Shown here: positions 16,851-25,695 of the stretch, in pieces | How positions within the stretch are numbered: position 1 is the stretch's first letter | Layout: every line of letters begins with the position of its first letter | Assembly: GCA_017542245.1 (NCBI GenBank) | Contig: JAFXXN010000160.1 | Coordinates: 1-64,000 of the forward strand | Length of the DNA stretch: 64,000 bases | Source: Lachnospiraceae bacterium | GTDB lineage: Bacteria; Bacillota; Clostridia; Lachnospirales; Lachnospiraceae | Direction: 5' to 3' | Notes under the pieces: generated by a model | Told to the model about the DNA's origin: nothing | The model's input: the letters and a program-made list of their open reading frames with translations, nothing else | Database searches by the model: none | Position numbers and translations under genes: made by a program

Positions 16851-18026
16851 ATGGAAAATTTCAGTTTTTATGCACCTACCTATTTTCAGTTCGGAAAAGA
16901 TGCTGAATATCAGGCAGGAGATCTTGTAAAAAAGTTTGGGGGAACAAAGGTTCTTATTCATTATGGTGGAGGCTCCGTTATAAGATCCGGACTGCTTGAT
17001 CGTGTCAAGGATTCTTTAAAGAGTGCCGGTTTAGATTATGTCGAACTCGGTGGAGTTAAGCCCAATCCCAGAAGCGGACTGGTTTATGAAGGTATAGATC
17101 TGTGTAAAAAAGAAAATGTTGATTTTATTCTTGCTGTAGGAGGCGGAAGTACAATTGACTCTTCCAAGGCGATTGCCGCAGGTGTTGTTTATGACGGAGA
17201 TTTCTGGGATTTCTACTGTGGAAAACCTATCGAGAAAGCTCTTCCTGTAGGAACCGTACTTACCATAGCCGCTGCAGGAAGTGAAGGAAGCCCTGATTCT
17301 GTTATCACTAAAGAAGAAGGAATGTTTAAGCGTGGTGCAAGCGGAAGTGCCATAAGACCAAAATTCAGTATTTTAAATCCCGCTCTTACCCAGACACTTC
17401 CCTCTTATCAGACTGCTGCCGGAATAACTGATATAATGGCTCATCTGTATGAAAGATACCTTACAAATTCTAAAGAAGTTGAAGCTACCGACAGAGTAAT
17501 CGAGGCTCTGATGCTTACAATGATACATGAAGGTCCCAGAGTAATAGCAGATCCCGATAACTATGATGCCCGTGCAAATATCATGTGGGCGGGAATGCTT
17601 GCTCATAATAACTGCTGTGGAGTAGGCAGAAGCCAGGATTGGAACAGCCATAATATCGAACACGAACTCTCAGCTCTTTATGACTGTGCTCACGGAGCGG
17701 GACTTGCGATAACCATGCCCGCTGTCTTTACCTACTGTGTAGATCATGATGTAATGAGATTTGCTCAGGTAGCCGTACGTGTATGGGGATGTCAGATGGA
17801 TTTTGCAAATCCCAAAGCAACTGCTCTTCAGGGAATAACAGCATTAAAGAATTTCCTGTCATCCATAGGAATGCCTGTAAGCTTAAAAGATATCAACGCT
17901 AAGGAAGAAGATATCCCGAAGCTTGTAGAAATTCTCTGCCGTGGCAACGGAAGAAACGGAAGTATTTCCGGATTTGTAACCCTTAATGAAGATGATTGTA
18001 CAAATATCTATAAGATGATGTTTTGA
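16851..18026 (+). CDS. Iron-containing alcohol dehydrogenase (butanol dehydrogenase type)
   Basis: 391-residue cytosolic NAD(P)H-dependent oxidoreductase of the Fe-ADH family, most like the BdhA/YugJ branch that reduces aldehydes to alcohols during fermentation. The dinucleotide-binding AVGGGSTIDSSKAIA is at about 95-110. The metal-site segments GITDIMAHLYERY and NIEHELSALYDCAHGAGLAI supply the Asp and His ligands. Start at 16851 after AAAAGGAG; an in-frame ATG at 16824 has no ribosome site. TATAAT at 16794-16799 is the likely -10, with a weak -35. The beta-helix gene follows 31 bases after the stop and is probably co-transcribed. Confidence 0.9.
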   Translation: MENFSFYAPTYFQFGKDAEYQAGDLVKKFGGTKVLIHYGGGSVIRSGLLDRVKDSLKSAGLDYVELGGVKPNPRSGLVYEGIDLCKKENVDFILAVGGGSTIDSSKAIAAGVVYDGDFWDFYCGKPIEKALPVGTVLTIAAAGSEGSPDSVITKEEGMFKRGASGSAIRPKFSILNPALTQTLPSYQTAAGITDIMAHLYERYLTNSKEVEATDRVIEALMLTMIHEGPRVIADPDNYDARANIMWAGMLAHNNCCGVGRSQDWNSHNIEHELSALYDCAHGAGLAITMPAVFTYCVDHDVMRFAQVAVRVWGCQMDFANPKATALQGITALKNFLSSIGMPVSLKDINAKEEDIPKLVEILCRGNGRNGSISGFVTLNEDDCTNIYKMMF

Positions 18027-18057
18027 AAAACATCCTATACGGAGAAGGAGGATAACA

Positions 18058-20049
18058 ATGATATACTATGTAAAGGCTAACGCTTCACGTGATGGTAACG
18101 GTTCAAAAGATATGCCGTTCCGCCATATTAATGACGCTGCCAAAATTGCAGTTGCCGGTGACGAGATAATAGTTGCTTCCGGAATCTACCGGGAATATGT
18201 TGATCCTGTAAACGGCGGTACAGAGGAAAAAAGGATCATCTATCGTTCAGAGGAAAAGCTCGGAGCTGTGATTACGGGAGCAGAAATACTTAAGAACTGG
18301 GAGAAATATGAGGGAAATGTTTGGAAAGCAGAGGTTGATAACGGGGTTTTCGGAGCATATAATCCATATACCACTTTTGTATGCGGTGACTGGTATTTTG
18401 CACCTACTGTAAGACATACCGGAGCGGTATTCATAAATGATCTCATGATGTACGAGACTGTCTCTCTTGAGGAATGTATCGCAGGAGAACCTGATAAATG
18501 TGCATATAATCAGGAGGAATCCACATATAAATGGTTTACCGAGCAGAAAGATGGAAAAACGGTTCTTTATGCAAATTTCCAAGGAAAAGATCCTAATAAA
18601 GAAAAAGTAGAAATATCTGTTAGAAGAAATTGTTTTATGCCTTCGAAGCCCGGAAAGGGATATATCACTGTATCCGGATTTATTATCACAAAAGGCGCAA
18701 CCACCTGGGCACCTCCCGCTGCATATCAGGACGGCTTGATCGGACCTCATTGGAGCAAGGGCTGGATAATCGAGGACTGTGAAGTATCTAACAGCCGTTG
18801 CTGTGGTATTTCACTCGGAAAATACAGGGATCCGGAAAATGATATGTACTTCTATACAAAGCATGTCAAAAGCCCTACTCAGATGGAACGTGACGCTGTA
18901 TGTCGCGGTCAGTTCCACGGCTGGCTTAAGGAAAAAGTAGGAAGCCATATCATAAGACGCTGTCATGTTCATCATTGCGAACAGACAGGTATTGTGGGAA
19001 GAATGGGCGGAGTATTCTCCATAATAGAGGATTGCCATATTCATCATGTTTGTAACTCGCAGCAATTAGGCGGCGCAGAGACAGCAGGTATAAAACTTCA
19101 TGCAGCAATAGATGTTACGATCAGAAGGAATCATATCCATAACTGTATTATGGGTGTATGGCTTGACTGGGAAGCTCAGGGTGCACGTATTACCCAGAAC
19201 CTTATGCATGACAATTTCCGTCCCGAAGGAAGAGAGCCTGCAAGAGGAGCCATGTTCAGTAACGATATTTTTATTGAAGTCGGACACGGACCTACACTTA
19301 TTGACAATAATATACTGCTTTCAAAGACGTCAGTTGTTATACCAAGCGAGGGCATTGCTTGTGTACACAACCTCATGTTAGGCTCGTTTGCACTTATTAA
19401 TTCCGGAGTTGACTCCATAGTTAACGGACAGCGTGAGCCAAGATATACTCCTTACCACATCCGTCACAGGACAGAGGTGGCAGGTTTTATGACGATTCTC
19501 CATGGTGATGACAGGATATATAACAACATCTTTGTTCAGAATTATCCTATTCTTAACCCTGAGAAGACTGCCAAGGATTGTGACTATGAAGTAGTAGGTA
19601 CAGCTCCCTTTGATATCTTCCCTTCATATGATGAGTGGATAGACCAGTTTATGATGGATAGTGAACCAGATATGGGTGCGCTTGCTAAAGCACATTTCGG
19701 ACATCTTCCGGTATGGGTAAAAGGAAATGCATATTTTAACGGAGCTACCGTCAGCAAGCATGAGCAGGACGGATTTGAAAACTCAAATGACAAGGTTACC
19801 GTTGAACTTGTTGAGCAGGACGGAAAGTACAGTTTAAAGACAAATCTCTATTCTATGTTAAAAGACTTTAAGGATGGAATCATCACCAGTGATATTTTGG
19901 GACGTGCTTTTGAACCTGAACAGCGTTTTGAAAATCCTGACGGAACAGCGATCACATTTGACAAAGATTATTTTGGAAACCATCGTGGAACGGATACTAT
20001 TCCCGGACCGTTCGTAAGTGATGAAGCCGCAACAGAGATATTATGGTAA
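18058..20049 (+). CDS. Right-handed parallel beta-helix protein, candidate carbohydrate-active enzyme
   Basis: 663 residues without signal peptide, so predicted cytosolic. The start (YYVKANASRDGNGSKDMPFRHI ... DEIIVASGIYREYV) is the classic DUF1565/pectate-lyase-like N-terminal segment. Residues about 210-470 hold successive beta-helix coils rich in His (HIIRRCHVHHC, IEDCHIHHVC, IRRNHIHNC). Similar proteins are glycoside hydrolases such as GH141 or polysaccharide lyases acting on pectic or fucosylated glycans; which applies cannot be decided here. It has an AAGGAGGATAACA site and follows an alcohol dehydrogenase. A cytosolic location would suit oligosaccharides that have already been imported. 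Confidence 0.75.
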   Translation: MIYYVKANASRDGNGSKDMPFRHINDAAKIAVAGDEIIVASGIYREYVDPVNGGTEEKRIIYRSEEKLGAVITGAEILKNWEKYEGNVWKAEVDNGVFGAYNPYTTFVCGDWYFAPTVRHTGAVFINDLMMYETVSLEECIAGEPDKCAYNQEESTYKWFTEQKDGKTVLYANFQGKDPNKEKVEISVRRNCFMPSKPGKGYITVSGFIITKGATTWAPPAAYQDGLIGPHWSKGWIIEDCEVSNSRCCGISLGKYRDPENDMYFYTKHVKSPTQMERDAVCRGQFHGWLKEKVGSHIIRRCHVHHCEQTGIVGRMGGVFSIIEDCHIHHVCNSQQLGGAETAGIKLHAAIDVTIRRNHIHNCIMGVWLDWEAQGARITQNLMHDNFRPEGREPARGAMFSNDIFIEVGHGPTLIDNNILLSKTSVVIPSEGIACVHNLMLGSFALINSGVDSIVNGQREPRYTPYHIRHRTEVAGFMTILHGDDRIYNNIFVQNYPILNPEKTAKDCDYEVVGTAPFDIFPSYDEWIDQFMMDSEPDMGALAKAHFGHLPVWVKGNAYFNGATVSKHEQDGFENSNDKVTVELVEQDGKYSLKTNLYSMLKDFKDGIITSDILGRAFEPEQRFENPDGTAITFDKDYFGNHRGTDTIPGPFVSDEAATEILW

Positions 20050-20050
20050 A

Positions 20051-20173
20051 TATAAATTAGATGATACTTCAACTATCCGAAAATTTCGGATAGTTCAGGA
20101 TAGGCTTTTCCAAAGCGATTTTGACAGATTCCTTGAACTGGAGAATTCGGTAAAAGATAAAGAAGAATCGTAG
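20051..20173 (+). pseudogene. Remnant of a RhuM-family protein (C-terminal part)
   Basis: An open frame without start codon, in the +1 frame relative to the preceding gene, reads KLDDTSTIRKFRIVQ then DRLFQSDFDRFLELENSV and stops at TAG 20171-20173. From memory of the family, the second half matches the C-terminal end of virulence RhuM-family proteins (..IVQD..FQSDFD..). The first half (TIRKFRIVQ) resembles a segment near their N-terminus. The piece may be a residue left by an internal deletion at a shared R-x-V-Q sequence. A palindrome, ACTATCCGAAA/TTTCGGATAGT (20073-20094), lies within it. Needs a protein search. Confidence 0.5.
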
Positions 20174-20188
20174 AATATTTACGGCAGA

Positions 20189-20235
20189 AGAACCGACAAA
20201 GATTCCTCAAATGGATTCGGAGTCGGTTCTTTTAT
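20189..20235 (+). terminator. Intrinsic terminator
   Basis: AGAACCGAC (20189-20197) pairs with GTCGGTTCT (20222-20230), then TTTTATT. It serves the beta-helix gene and/or the RhuM remnant. Confidence 0.75.
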
Positions 20236-20293
20236 TATGTGCTAAAAGAAATTTATAGACAAAATATGCTTAAAAATATGTGTCTCGGTAATA

Positions 20294-20305
20294 TGACAAA
20301 TGTCA
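20294..20305. promoter_or_regulatory. Palindrome upstream of the Lnr-type ABC operon
   Basis: TGACAAATGTCA is a perfect TGACA/TGTCA palindrome, 50 bases upstream of a TATAAT (20355-20360) ahead of the ABC genes. It is a possible operator for the LuxR-type regulator encoded at the end of the cluster; this is inference. Confidence 0.35.
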
Positions 20306-20411
20306 CATCACTATCTTACATTTAACACTTACAATCTGAATTAGATATGTGTATTATAATGGTACAAAGTTTGAAAAGCAAAAGTTAAGAAAATGATCAG
20401 GAGGATTAAAA

Positions 20412-21362
20412 ATGTCGGAAACAATAGTAGAAGTTAAAAACCTGGTAAAGAGATATAAAGAGATTATCGCTCTGGATAATTTCAATATGAAGATACAGAA
20501 GGGCGATATTTTCGGATTGCTTGGCCCTAACGGTTCAGGTAAGACTACCACTATCAACTGCATTCTTTCATTATTAAATTATAATAACGGAGAAATTGAA
20601 GTCTTCGGTGAAAAGATGAAAAGTTCAAAATATGACCTAAAGAAAAGAATAGGTGTGGTAATGCAGAACGTAGCTGTATTTGATGAACTTAATGTATATG
20701 AGAACATCGATTACTTCTGTGGGCTTTACATCGAAGATAAGGCGTTACGTAAGCAATATGTTGAAGAAGCCATAAAATTTGTAGGTCTTGAAAATTTTAC
20801 AAAGTTCAAACCCAAGAAACTTTCGGGAGGTTTGCTCAGAAGACTGAATATAGCATGTGGAATAGCACACAAACCCGAGCTTATAATCATGGATGAACCT
20901 ACCGTAGCGGTAGATCCTCAGAGCAGAAACAAGATACTTGAGGGTATTACGGAACTAAACCGTAACGGTGCTACTATTATATATACCAGCCATTACATGG
21001 AAGAAGTTGAACAGATATGTACACACATCCTGATAATGGACAAGGGCAAGAATGTGGCAGAAGGAACTGCGGATGAACTGAAACGCAGCATAAAGAATAC
21101 CGAGAAGGTAATCGTGGATGTTAAGAAACTGGAAGATAAACATATCGATGCATTAGGAAAGCTTAATCATGTATACGATGTAAAATATATGGGTGACAGA
21201 GTAACCATTAAATGTGCCGGGGGCAGACACAATATCTCACATGTTATTGATTATTTTTCAGAGAATGGAATCGATTATGACAGGATATATTCCGAACTTC
21301 CGACATTAAATGATGTATTTTTGGAGATAACAGGTACTTCTCTAAGAGATCAGGAGGCATAA
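20412..21362 (+). CDS. ABC exporter ATPase (LnrL-like)
   Basis: 316-residue cytosolic ATPase of a drug/antibiotic exporter. Walker A is GPNGSGKTTT (about 37-46), signature LSGGLLRRL (L where Q or M is usual), Walker B LIIMDEPTVAVDP, followed by the H-loop YTSHYMEEV. The C-terminal 80 residues match the extension found in DrrA/CcmA-type ATPases. It begins a five-gene set: ATPase, two ABC-2 permeases, NarL-type kinase and LuxR regulator. That content matches the Bacillus linearmycin-resistance locus (lnrLMN with lnrJK). Good CAGGAGG site. Spacing to the next gene is 2 bases. Confidence 0.9.
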   Translation: MSETIVEVKNLVKRYKEIIALDNFNMKIQKGDIFGLLGPNGSGKTTTINCILSLLNYNNGEIEVFGEKMKSSKYDLKKRIGVVMQNVAVFDELNVYENIDYFCGLYIEDKALRKQYVEEAIKFVGLENFTKFKPKKLSGGLLRRLNIACGIAHKPELIIMDEPTVAVDPQSRNKILEGITELNRNGATIIYTSHYMEEVEQICTHILIMDKGKNVAEGTADELKRSIKNTEKVIVDVKKLEDKHIDALGKLNHVYDVKYMGDRVTIKCAGGRHNISHVIDYFSENGIDYDRIYSELPTLNDVFLEITGTSLRDQEA

Positions 21363-21364
21363 AA

Positions 21365-22513
21365 ATGTTTTTTAACTTATTTAAGGTTCAGCTTAAAATA
21401 GGTTTCAGAAGTTTTTCAAATATCTTCTGGACACTTATGTTCCCCATAATACTAAGCACACTGTTTTATGTGGCATTTGGAAATATATACAATGAGTTTT
21501 CCGCAGATCCGATAAAGACAGCAGTTGTATTTGAAACGGATAATGAGACCGTTAAAGAAAATATCAAGGGATTCCTTGAAAGCCTGACTATGAATGATCA
21601 TGCAATGTTAGAGATAACCTACACTGATTATGACAGTGCCAAGAAGCTTCTTGATGACGGAGAAAAGGTTAACGGAATAATCAGGGTACAGGATAACGGG
21701 CTTATGACACTTGACATAAGCAGCAACGGAGTTTTGTCAACGATTCAGGAAAGTGTAATTACGGCATATAATCAAAGCGCAAAGCTTGTTGAAAAAGTAG
21801 GACGTGAGCATCCGGAAAAGCTTCCCGAACTCTTAGCTTCATTATCGGAAAATACTTCTTATGTGGCAGGTAAAAATATGGCGGGTGATAACAAGGATCC
21901 GTATATCACATATTTTTATAATCTGCTTGCCATGACCGCACTGTTTGCTTCACTTAACAGTGTAAGGATAGGAAACAATACTCAGGCAAATATGTCTCCT
22001 TTAGGAGCGAGGGCAAATGCTTCTCCTGCAAGAAGAGCGATACTTCAGCTTTCAAGTTTCCTGGCATCATTTATAGTTCAGACTTTAATTGTTGAAGTCG
22101 GACTTCTGTATATGCTTTTTGTCCTGAAAATAAATTTCGGCGGAGATATCCCGATGATATTTTTAACAACAATATTCGCAACTCTGCTTGGGACATCACT
22201 CGGATTTTTTATCGGTAATATAGGAAGTTTTGGAATAGATAAAAAAGAGAGCATTCTTGTTTGGATATCTCTTCTGGCATGTGCTCTGTCAGGACTTATG
22301 TATGGAGATTTAAAAGTTATAATCACTGAGAAGGCACCGATCATCAACAAGATTAATCCGGCTGCGGTGATCAGCGATTCTTATTACTGCCTGAATATGT
22401 TTGGAACCGGCAGCAGCTTTTTTGAAAAAATTCTGTTTATGATAATTCTTTCTGCAGTATTTATTTCATTAGGAATGTTTTTAGGAAGGAGAAACAGCTA
22501 TGACAGTATTTAA
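21365..22513 (+). CDS. ABC-2 type permease (LnrM-like)
   Basis: 382-residue membrane subunit. One N-terminal helix (about 20-40, NIFWTLMFPIILSTLFYVAF) is followed by a 150-residue extracellular domain and a C-terminal block of five helices ending near 375. This is the ABC-2 membrane layout of LnrM/LnrN and DrrB-like exporters. It starts 2 bases after the ATPase stop and overlaps the next permease by 14 bases, so all three are translated together. Probably forms a heterodimer with the following permease. Substrate unknown; membrane-active polyene or lipid-like antibiotics would fit the family. Confidence 0.85.
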   Translation: MFFNLFKVQLKIGFRSFSNIFWTLMFPIILSTLFYVAFGNIYNEFSADPIKTAVVFETDNETVKENIKGFLESLTMNDHAMLEITYTDYDSAKKLLDDGEKVNGIIRVQDNGLMTLDISSNGVLSTIQESVITAYNQSAKLVEKVGREHPEKLPELLASLSENTSYVAGKNMAGDNKDPYITYFYNLLAMTALFASLNSVRIGNNTQANMSPLGARANASPARRAILQLSSFLASFIVQTLIVEVGLLYMLFVLKINFGGDIPMIFLTTIFATLLGTSLGFFIGNIGSFGIDKKESILVWISLLACALSGLMYGDLKVIITEKAPIINKINPAAVISDSYYCLNMFGTGSSFFEKILFMIILSAVFISLGMFLGRRNSYDSI

Positions 22514-23645
22514 GACTTTCTTTAAAGTTTTAAAGAAGTATTCAGTATCAATCTTAATATATCTGGGAATAGGAGTCTCTCTTATATTTATTCTTTCTTC
22601 TATTAATTCAAAAGGGAATACGGCATATGAGGCTATAGGACACGGAATTGTTATAGTGGATAATGATAAATCTGAAGTTTCAAAAGGACTTGAGGAATAT
22701 CTGGGAAGTATAAATGAGATAAAATCAGGTACTTTTACAAACGAACAGATAATCAATATGCTGTATTACACCAAAATCACCAATTATATTGTGATCCCTT
22801 CAGGGTTTGGAGAGGCATTCCTTTCCGGAAGCAAAGATCTTCCCAGAATAGAAAGCACGAAGGATGAAGCTTCGAGAATGGGCTATAGCATAGAAACCGA
22901 AGTGGAAAGTTATCTTAACCTTACTGCTAATTATATGAAGGGCGGTTATTCATTAGAAGAGGCACAGAAGCTTTCGGCAGAATCTCTTTCAGATGTAAGT
23001 GCGGTAAATATGGTGTCTGAAGTTAAGGTTGAAGACGACAAGATGTATACAGTATTCGCCATGCTTCCATATATAATAATGACGATGCTTCTTTCTGCGA
23101 TCCTTCCTGTAATACTTAGATTCAGCTCGGAACTTATCAGGGTAAGAACAGAAATATCCTCTACATCTTCTTCGAAAAAACAGGTCTGGTTAGCTCTTGC
23201 ATGTTTTATAGTAACCATAGGGATCGTAATATTTTTGATCGTGTTTGCTACACTTATTTCACAGGGTCAGAATGCTTTTACAGACAGATGGTGGCTGGCT
23301 GTGCTTAATGTAGTGATCATGAGCATGACAATTGTTATTCTGATAATAGCATTATCTAATTTTAAGATTAAACCTGAAGTAGCTCCCGGAGTTACCAATG
23401 TCATAGCTCTTTCGTTCTCCTTCCTCGGCGGGATATTTGTTCCGATGGAGGTGCTCGGAGGAACTGCAAAGACAATCGGCCAGTTTCTTCCCACTTACTG
23501 GTATTCGGAAGCTATGCAGAAGATTAAAACAGGCGGCAGCTTCGGTGATATTGCCGTATGTTTAGGAATCCAGCTCCTTTTCGGCATTATGATAATGATC
23601 ATAGGAATGCTGTACGGAAGATATAACTTAAAGAAAGCAGAATAA
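22500..23645 (+). CDS. ABC-2 type permease (LnrN-like)
   Basis: Second 381-residue permease with the same layout as its partner: an N-terminal helix (SILIYLGIGVSLIFILSSI), an extracellular domain of about 150 residues, then five or six helices including FSFLGGIFVPMEVLGG and LGIQLLFGIMIMIIGMLYG. The start overlaps the preceding gene and sits behind AGGAAGGAG. A hairpin terminator follows at 23678-23713, separating the transporter from the kinase-regulator pair, so the latter may be expressed separately or by read-through. Confidence 0.85.
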   Translation: MTVFKTFFKVLKKYSVSILIYLGIGVSLIFILSSINSKGNTAYEAIGHGIVIVDNDKSEVSKGLEEYLGSINEIKSGTFTNEQIINMLYYTKITNYIVIPSGFGEAFLSGSKDLPRIESTKDEASRMGYSIETEVESYLNLTANYMKGGYSLEEAQKLSAESLSDVSAVNMVSEVKVEDDKMYTVFAMLPYIIMTMLLSAILPVILRFSSELIRVRTEISSTSSSKKQVWLALACFIVTIGIVIFLIVFATLISQGQNAFTDRWWLAVLNVVIMSMTIVILIIALSNFKIKPEVAPGVTNVIALSFSFLGGIFVPMEVLGGTAKTIGQFLPTYWYSEAMQKIKTGGSFGDIAVCLGIQLLFGIMIMIIGMLYGRYNLKKAE

Positions 23646-23677
23646 ATAGATTGTTTTCTGAGTAAAATTGAGGTAAA

Positions 23678-23713
23678 ATGTGTCAGGAGGGATATACTCT
23701 TGACACATTTTTT
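23678..23713 (+). terminator. Terminator after the ABC permeases
   Basis: ATGTGTCA (23678-23685) pairs perfectly with TGACACAT (23701-23708), followed by TTTTT. The 15-base loop contains AGGAGG. Confidence 0.8.
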
Positions 23714-23744
23714 AGTATTATGACATAGGGGAACAGGTGAGAAT

Positions 23745-24887
23745 TTGAAGGAGTTTATTGATAAGATTTTTATAATGCTTTTGTCGATATTTATCCTTAT
23801 CGGGATTTATAGCGATTTATTAAAAGTAGCTGTGATATTTGCCCTGATAACTACAGCCGCACTTATGTCATATATGCGGCTGCTTGGGAAGAAGGGGGTT
23901 ATCACCAACAGAATACTTGAATATATTTTTGGGATACTTACGATTTTTTTTCCTGAAGCCGTGATTTTTGTTCCTATAGTTGCATATGAAGTTTTTATTG
24001 ACCGCCAGATTCCGGCAGGTGTTATTATGGCAGCAGGATTTATAAGAACTTCAATGGAAATGGCTTTAGCTGAAAAAATAATATTTCTTGTTATTATAGG
24101 GCTGGCAGTTTTTATGGCATACAGGACACAGAAACTTGGGAAACTGCTTAATGAGAACAGGAAAGTCAGGGATGAAGGCGAGATAAAAAATGAGAAGCTG
24201 AACGAAAGAAACCGCAAGCTTATGGCTGAACAGGATAAAAGTATTTTTACCGCTCAGCTGGCTGAAAGAAACCGTATTGCCCGTGAAATACATGATAATG
24301 TAGGGCATATGCTTAGCCGGTCGCTCCTTCAGGTCGGAGCTATGATGGTTACGCATAAAGGTGAGCCGGTTGCAGATGAACTGAAAAGCCTGCGGGAGAC
24401 ACTTGATACGGCCATGAACAATATCAGGGAAAGCGTTCATGATATAAGGGATGAGGCAATAGATTTAGAGGCAGCCATAAAAGAGATGACACAGCCTTTG
24501 AACGATAAATTCCATCTTTCAGTGGAATTTGACGCAGACCTGGAAAATATAGATAAAGATGTGAAGTATGCTCTGATCAATATCGTGAAAGAAGCGGTTT
24601 CAAATATAATGAAGTACAGTAAAAATGAATATGTGACTATCCGTTTTGATGAGCATCCTTCTATGTATCAGCTGATAATACATGATTTCGGAACCACGAA
24701 TAAAGACGGCGTTAATGATCAGCAGGTATCGGAGTCCAAAACCGATACAAAAACGTGGTGCATAAATAATAACGGAATGGGTTTGGAAAATATCCGTACA
24801 CGTGCCGAACAATTGGGCGGACAGGCGAATTTCTCAAATGATAACGGTTTTAGGGTATTTGTAAGGATACCGAAAAAGCTGAACTGA
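23745..24887 (+). CDS. Sensor histidine kinase, NarL-type (LnrJ-like)
   Basis: 380 residues: about five hydrophobic helices (10-125), a coiled-coil linker (about 130-175, NEKLNERNRKLMAEQD), then the HisKA_3 domain with phosphoacceptor His in RNRIAREIHDNVGHML. An ATPase domain follows with NIVKEAVSNIMKYS and the G box NGMGLENIRTRAEQLGG. A short sensor without an extracellular domain suggests membrane-internal sensing, as in LiaS/LnrJ. The start is a TTG behind AGGTGAG; an alternative ATG is at 23772. The regulator gene follows after 12 bases, and the ABC exporter it probably controls lies just upstream. Confidence 0.88.
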   Translation: MKEFIDKIFIMLLSIFILIGIYSDLLKVAVIFALITTAALMSYMRLLGKKGVITNRILEYIFGILTIFFPEAVIFVPIVAYEVFIDRQIPAGVIMAAGFIRTSMEMALAEKIIFLVIIGLAVFMAYRTQKLGKLLNENRKVRDEGEIKNEKLNERNRKLMAEQDKSIFTAQLAERNRIAREIHDNVGHMLSRSLLQVGAMMVTHKGEPVADELKSLRETLDTAMNNIRESVHDIRDEAIDLEAAIKEMTQPLNDKFHLSVEFDADLENIDKDVKYALINIVKEAVSNIMKYSKNEYVTIRFDEHPSMYQLIIHDFGTTNKDGVNDQQVSESKTDTKTWCINNNGMGLENIRTRAEQLGGQANFSNDNGFRVFVRIPKKLN

Positions 24888-24899
24888 AAGGAGTAGAAT

Positions 24900-25523
24900 A
24901 TGCGGATCTTAATAGTTGATGATGATAATCTGGTGGCTATGAGCCTAAAAACAATACTGTCATCTGATCCTGAAATAGAAGTGATCGGTACAGGAAGTTC
25001 CGGAGCAGAAGCTATCGAACTGTATGATAAAAAGATACCGGATGTACTTCTCATGGATATCAGAATGAATGGAATGACAGGTCTTGAGGCGGGAGCTGAG
25101 ATATTAAAAAAACATAAAGACGCAAGAATACTGTATCTTACTACATTTAATGATGACGAGTATATAATAAAAGCGATTTCGATCGGTGCTAAAGGGTATA
25201 TTATCAAGCAGGATTTTGAGAGTATTATCCCTGCGGTAAAAAGTGTTTTTAACGGACAAAGCGTATTTGGAAATGATATTACGGAAAAACTGCCGGATAT
25301 GATAAACAAAAAGAAAGCTTTTGATTATGAAAAATATGGCATAACCGGACAGGAGAAAGAGATAATCGAAGAAGTTGCAAATGGGCTGTCAAATAAGGAA
25401 ATCGCTGATAAACTATTTTTATCCGAAGGAACTGTCCGGAATTATCTAAGTAATATATTAAGAAAACTGGATTTGCGAGACAGGACAAATCTGGCAATCT
25501 TCTATTATCAAAATAAATCTTAA
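24900..25523 (+). CDS. LuxR/NarL-family response regulator (LnrK-like)
   Basis: 207 residues. The receiver domain (1-120) has the acidic pair DDDN and the phosphoacceptor Asp in DVLLMDIRMNG (about residue 54). A LuxR helix-turn-helix follows at about 145-205 (GLSNKEIADKLFLSEGTVRNYLSNILRKLDLRDRT). It has an AAAGGAG site 12 bases after the kinase. Likely activates the adjacent ABC genes when the kinase senses a membrane-active compound, by analogy with lnrJK-lnrLMN. Confidence 0.92.
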   Translation: MRILIVDDDNLVAMSLKTILSSDPEIEVIGTGSSGAEAIELYDKKIPDVLLMDIRMNGMTGLEAGAEILKKHKDARILYLTTFNDDEYIIKAISIGAKGYIIKQDFESIIPAVKSVFNGQSVFGNDITEKLPDMINKKKAFDYEKYGITGQEKEIIEEVANGLSNKEIADKLFLSEGTVRNYLSNILRKLDLRDRTNLAIFYYQNKS

Positions 25524-25540
25524 TGGCAGTTATAATTTGT

Positions 25541-25572
25541 AGAAAAGTATCTTTACAATATAATACATTTTT
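25541..25572. repeat. 32-bp repeat, right copy (inverted partner at 16734)
   Basis: Reverse complement of the 16734-16765 sequence with one mismatch. It lies 18 bases after the response-regulator stop and about 25 bases before the cysK -35. The two copies enclose 8.8 kb holding the alcohol dehydrogenase, beta-helix and Lnr-type genes. Confidence 0.7.
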
Positions 25573-25597
25573 TATGAAAATTTTTTTATATGCAAGA

Positions 25598-25626
25598 TTG
25601 ATTTAATATTCCGATTATAGTATACT
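25598..25626 (+). promoter_or_regulatory. Promoter of cysK
   Basis: TTGATT (25598-25603), 17-base spacer, TATACT (25621-25626). About 70 bases before the ATG. Confidence 0.6.
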
Positions 25627-25695
25627 GGTAAAACGAGTGTTGTTTTAGAAGATAATCAAAAAAATTTATAGCTATGTTATTTGAGGAGAAAAAAG

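Noticed and set aside
24719-25309. 196-codon open frame antisense to the kinase/regulator pair
   Set aside because: Overlaps two clear coding genes on the other strand; hydrophobic Ile/Ser-rich translation typical of antisense frames.
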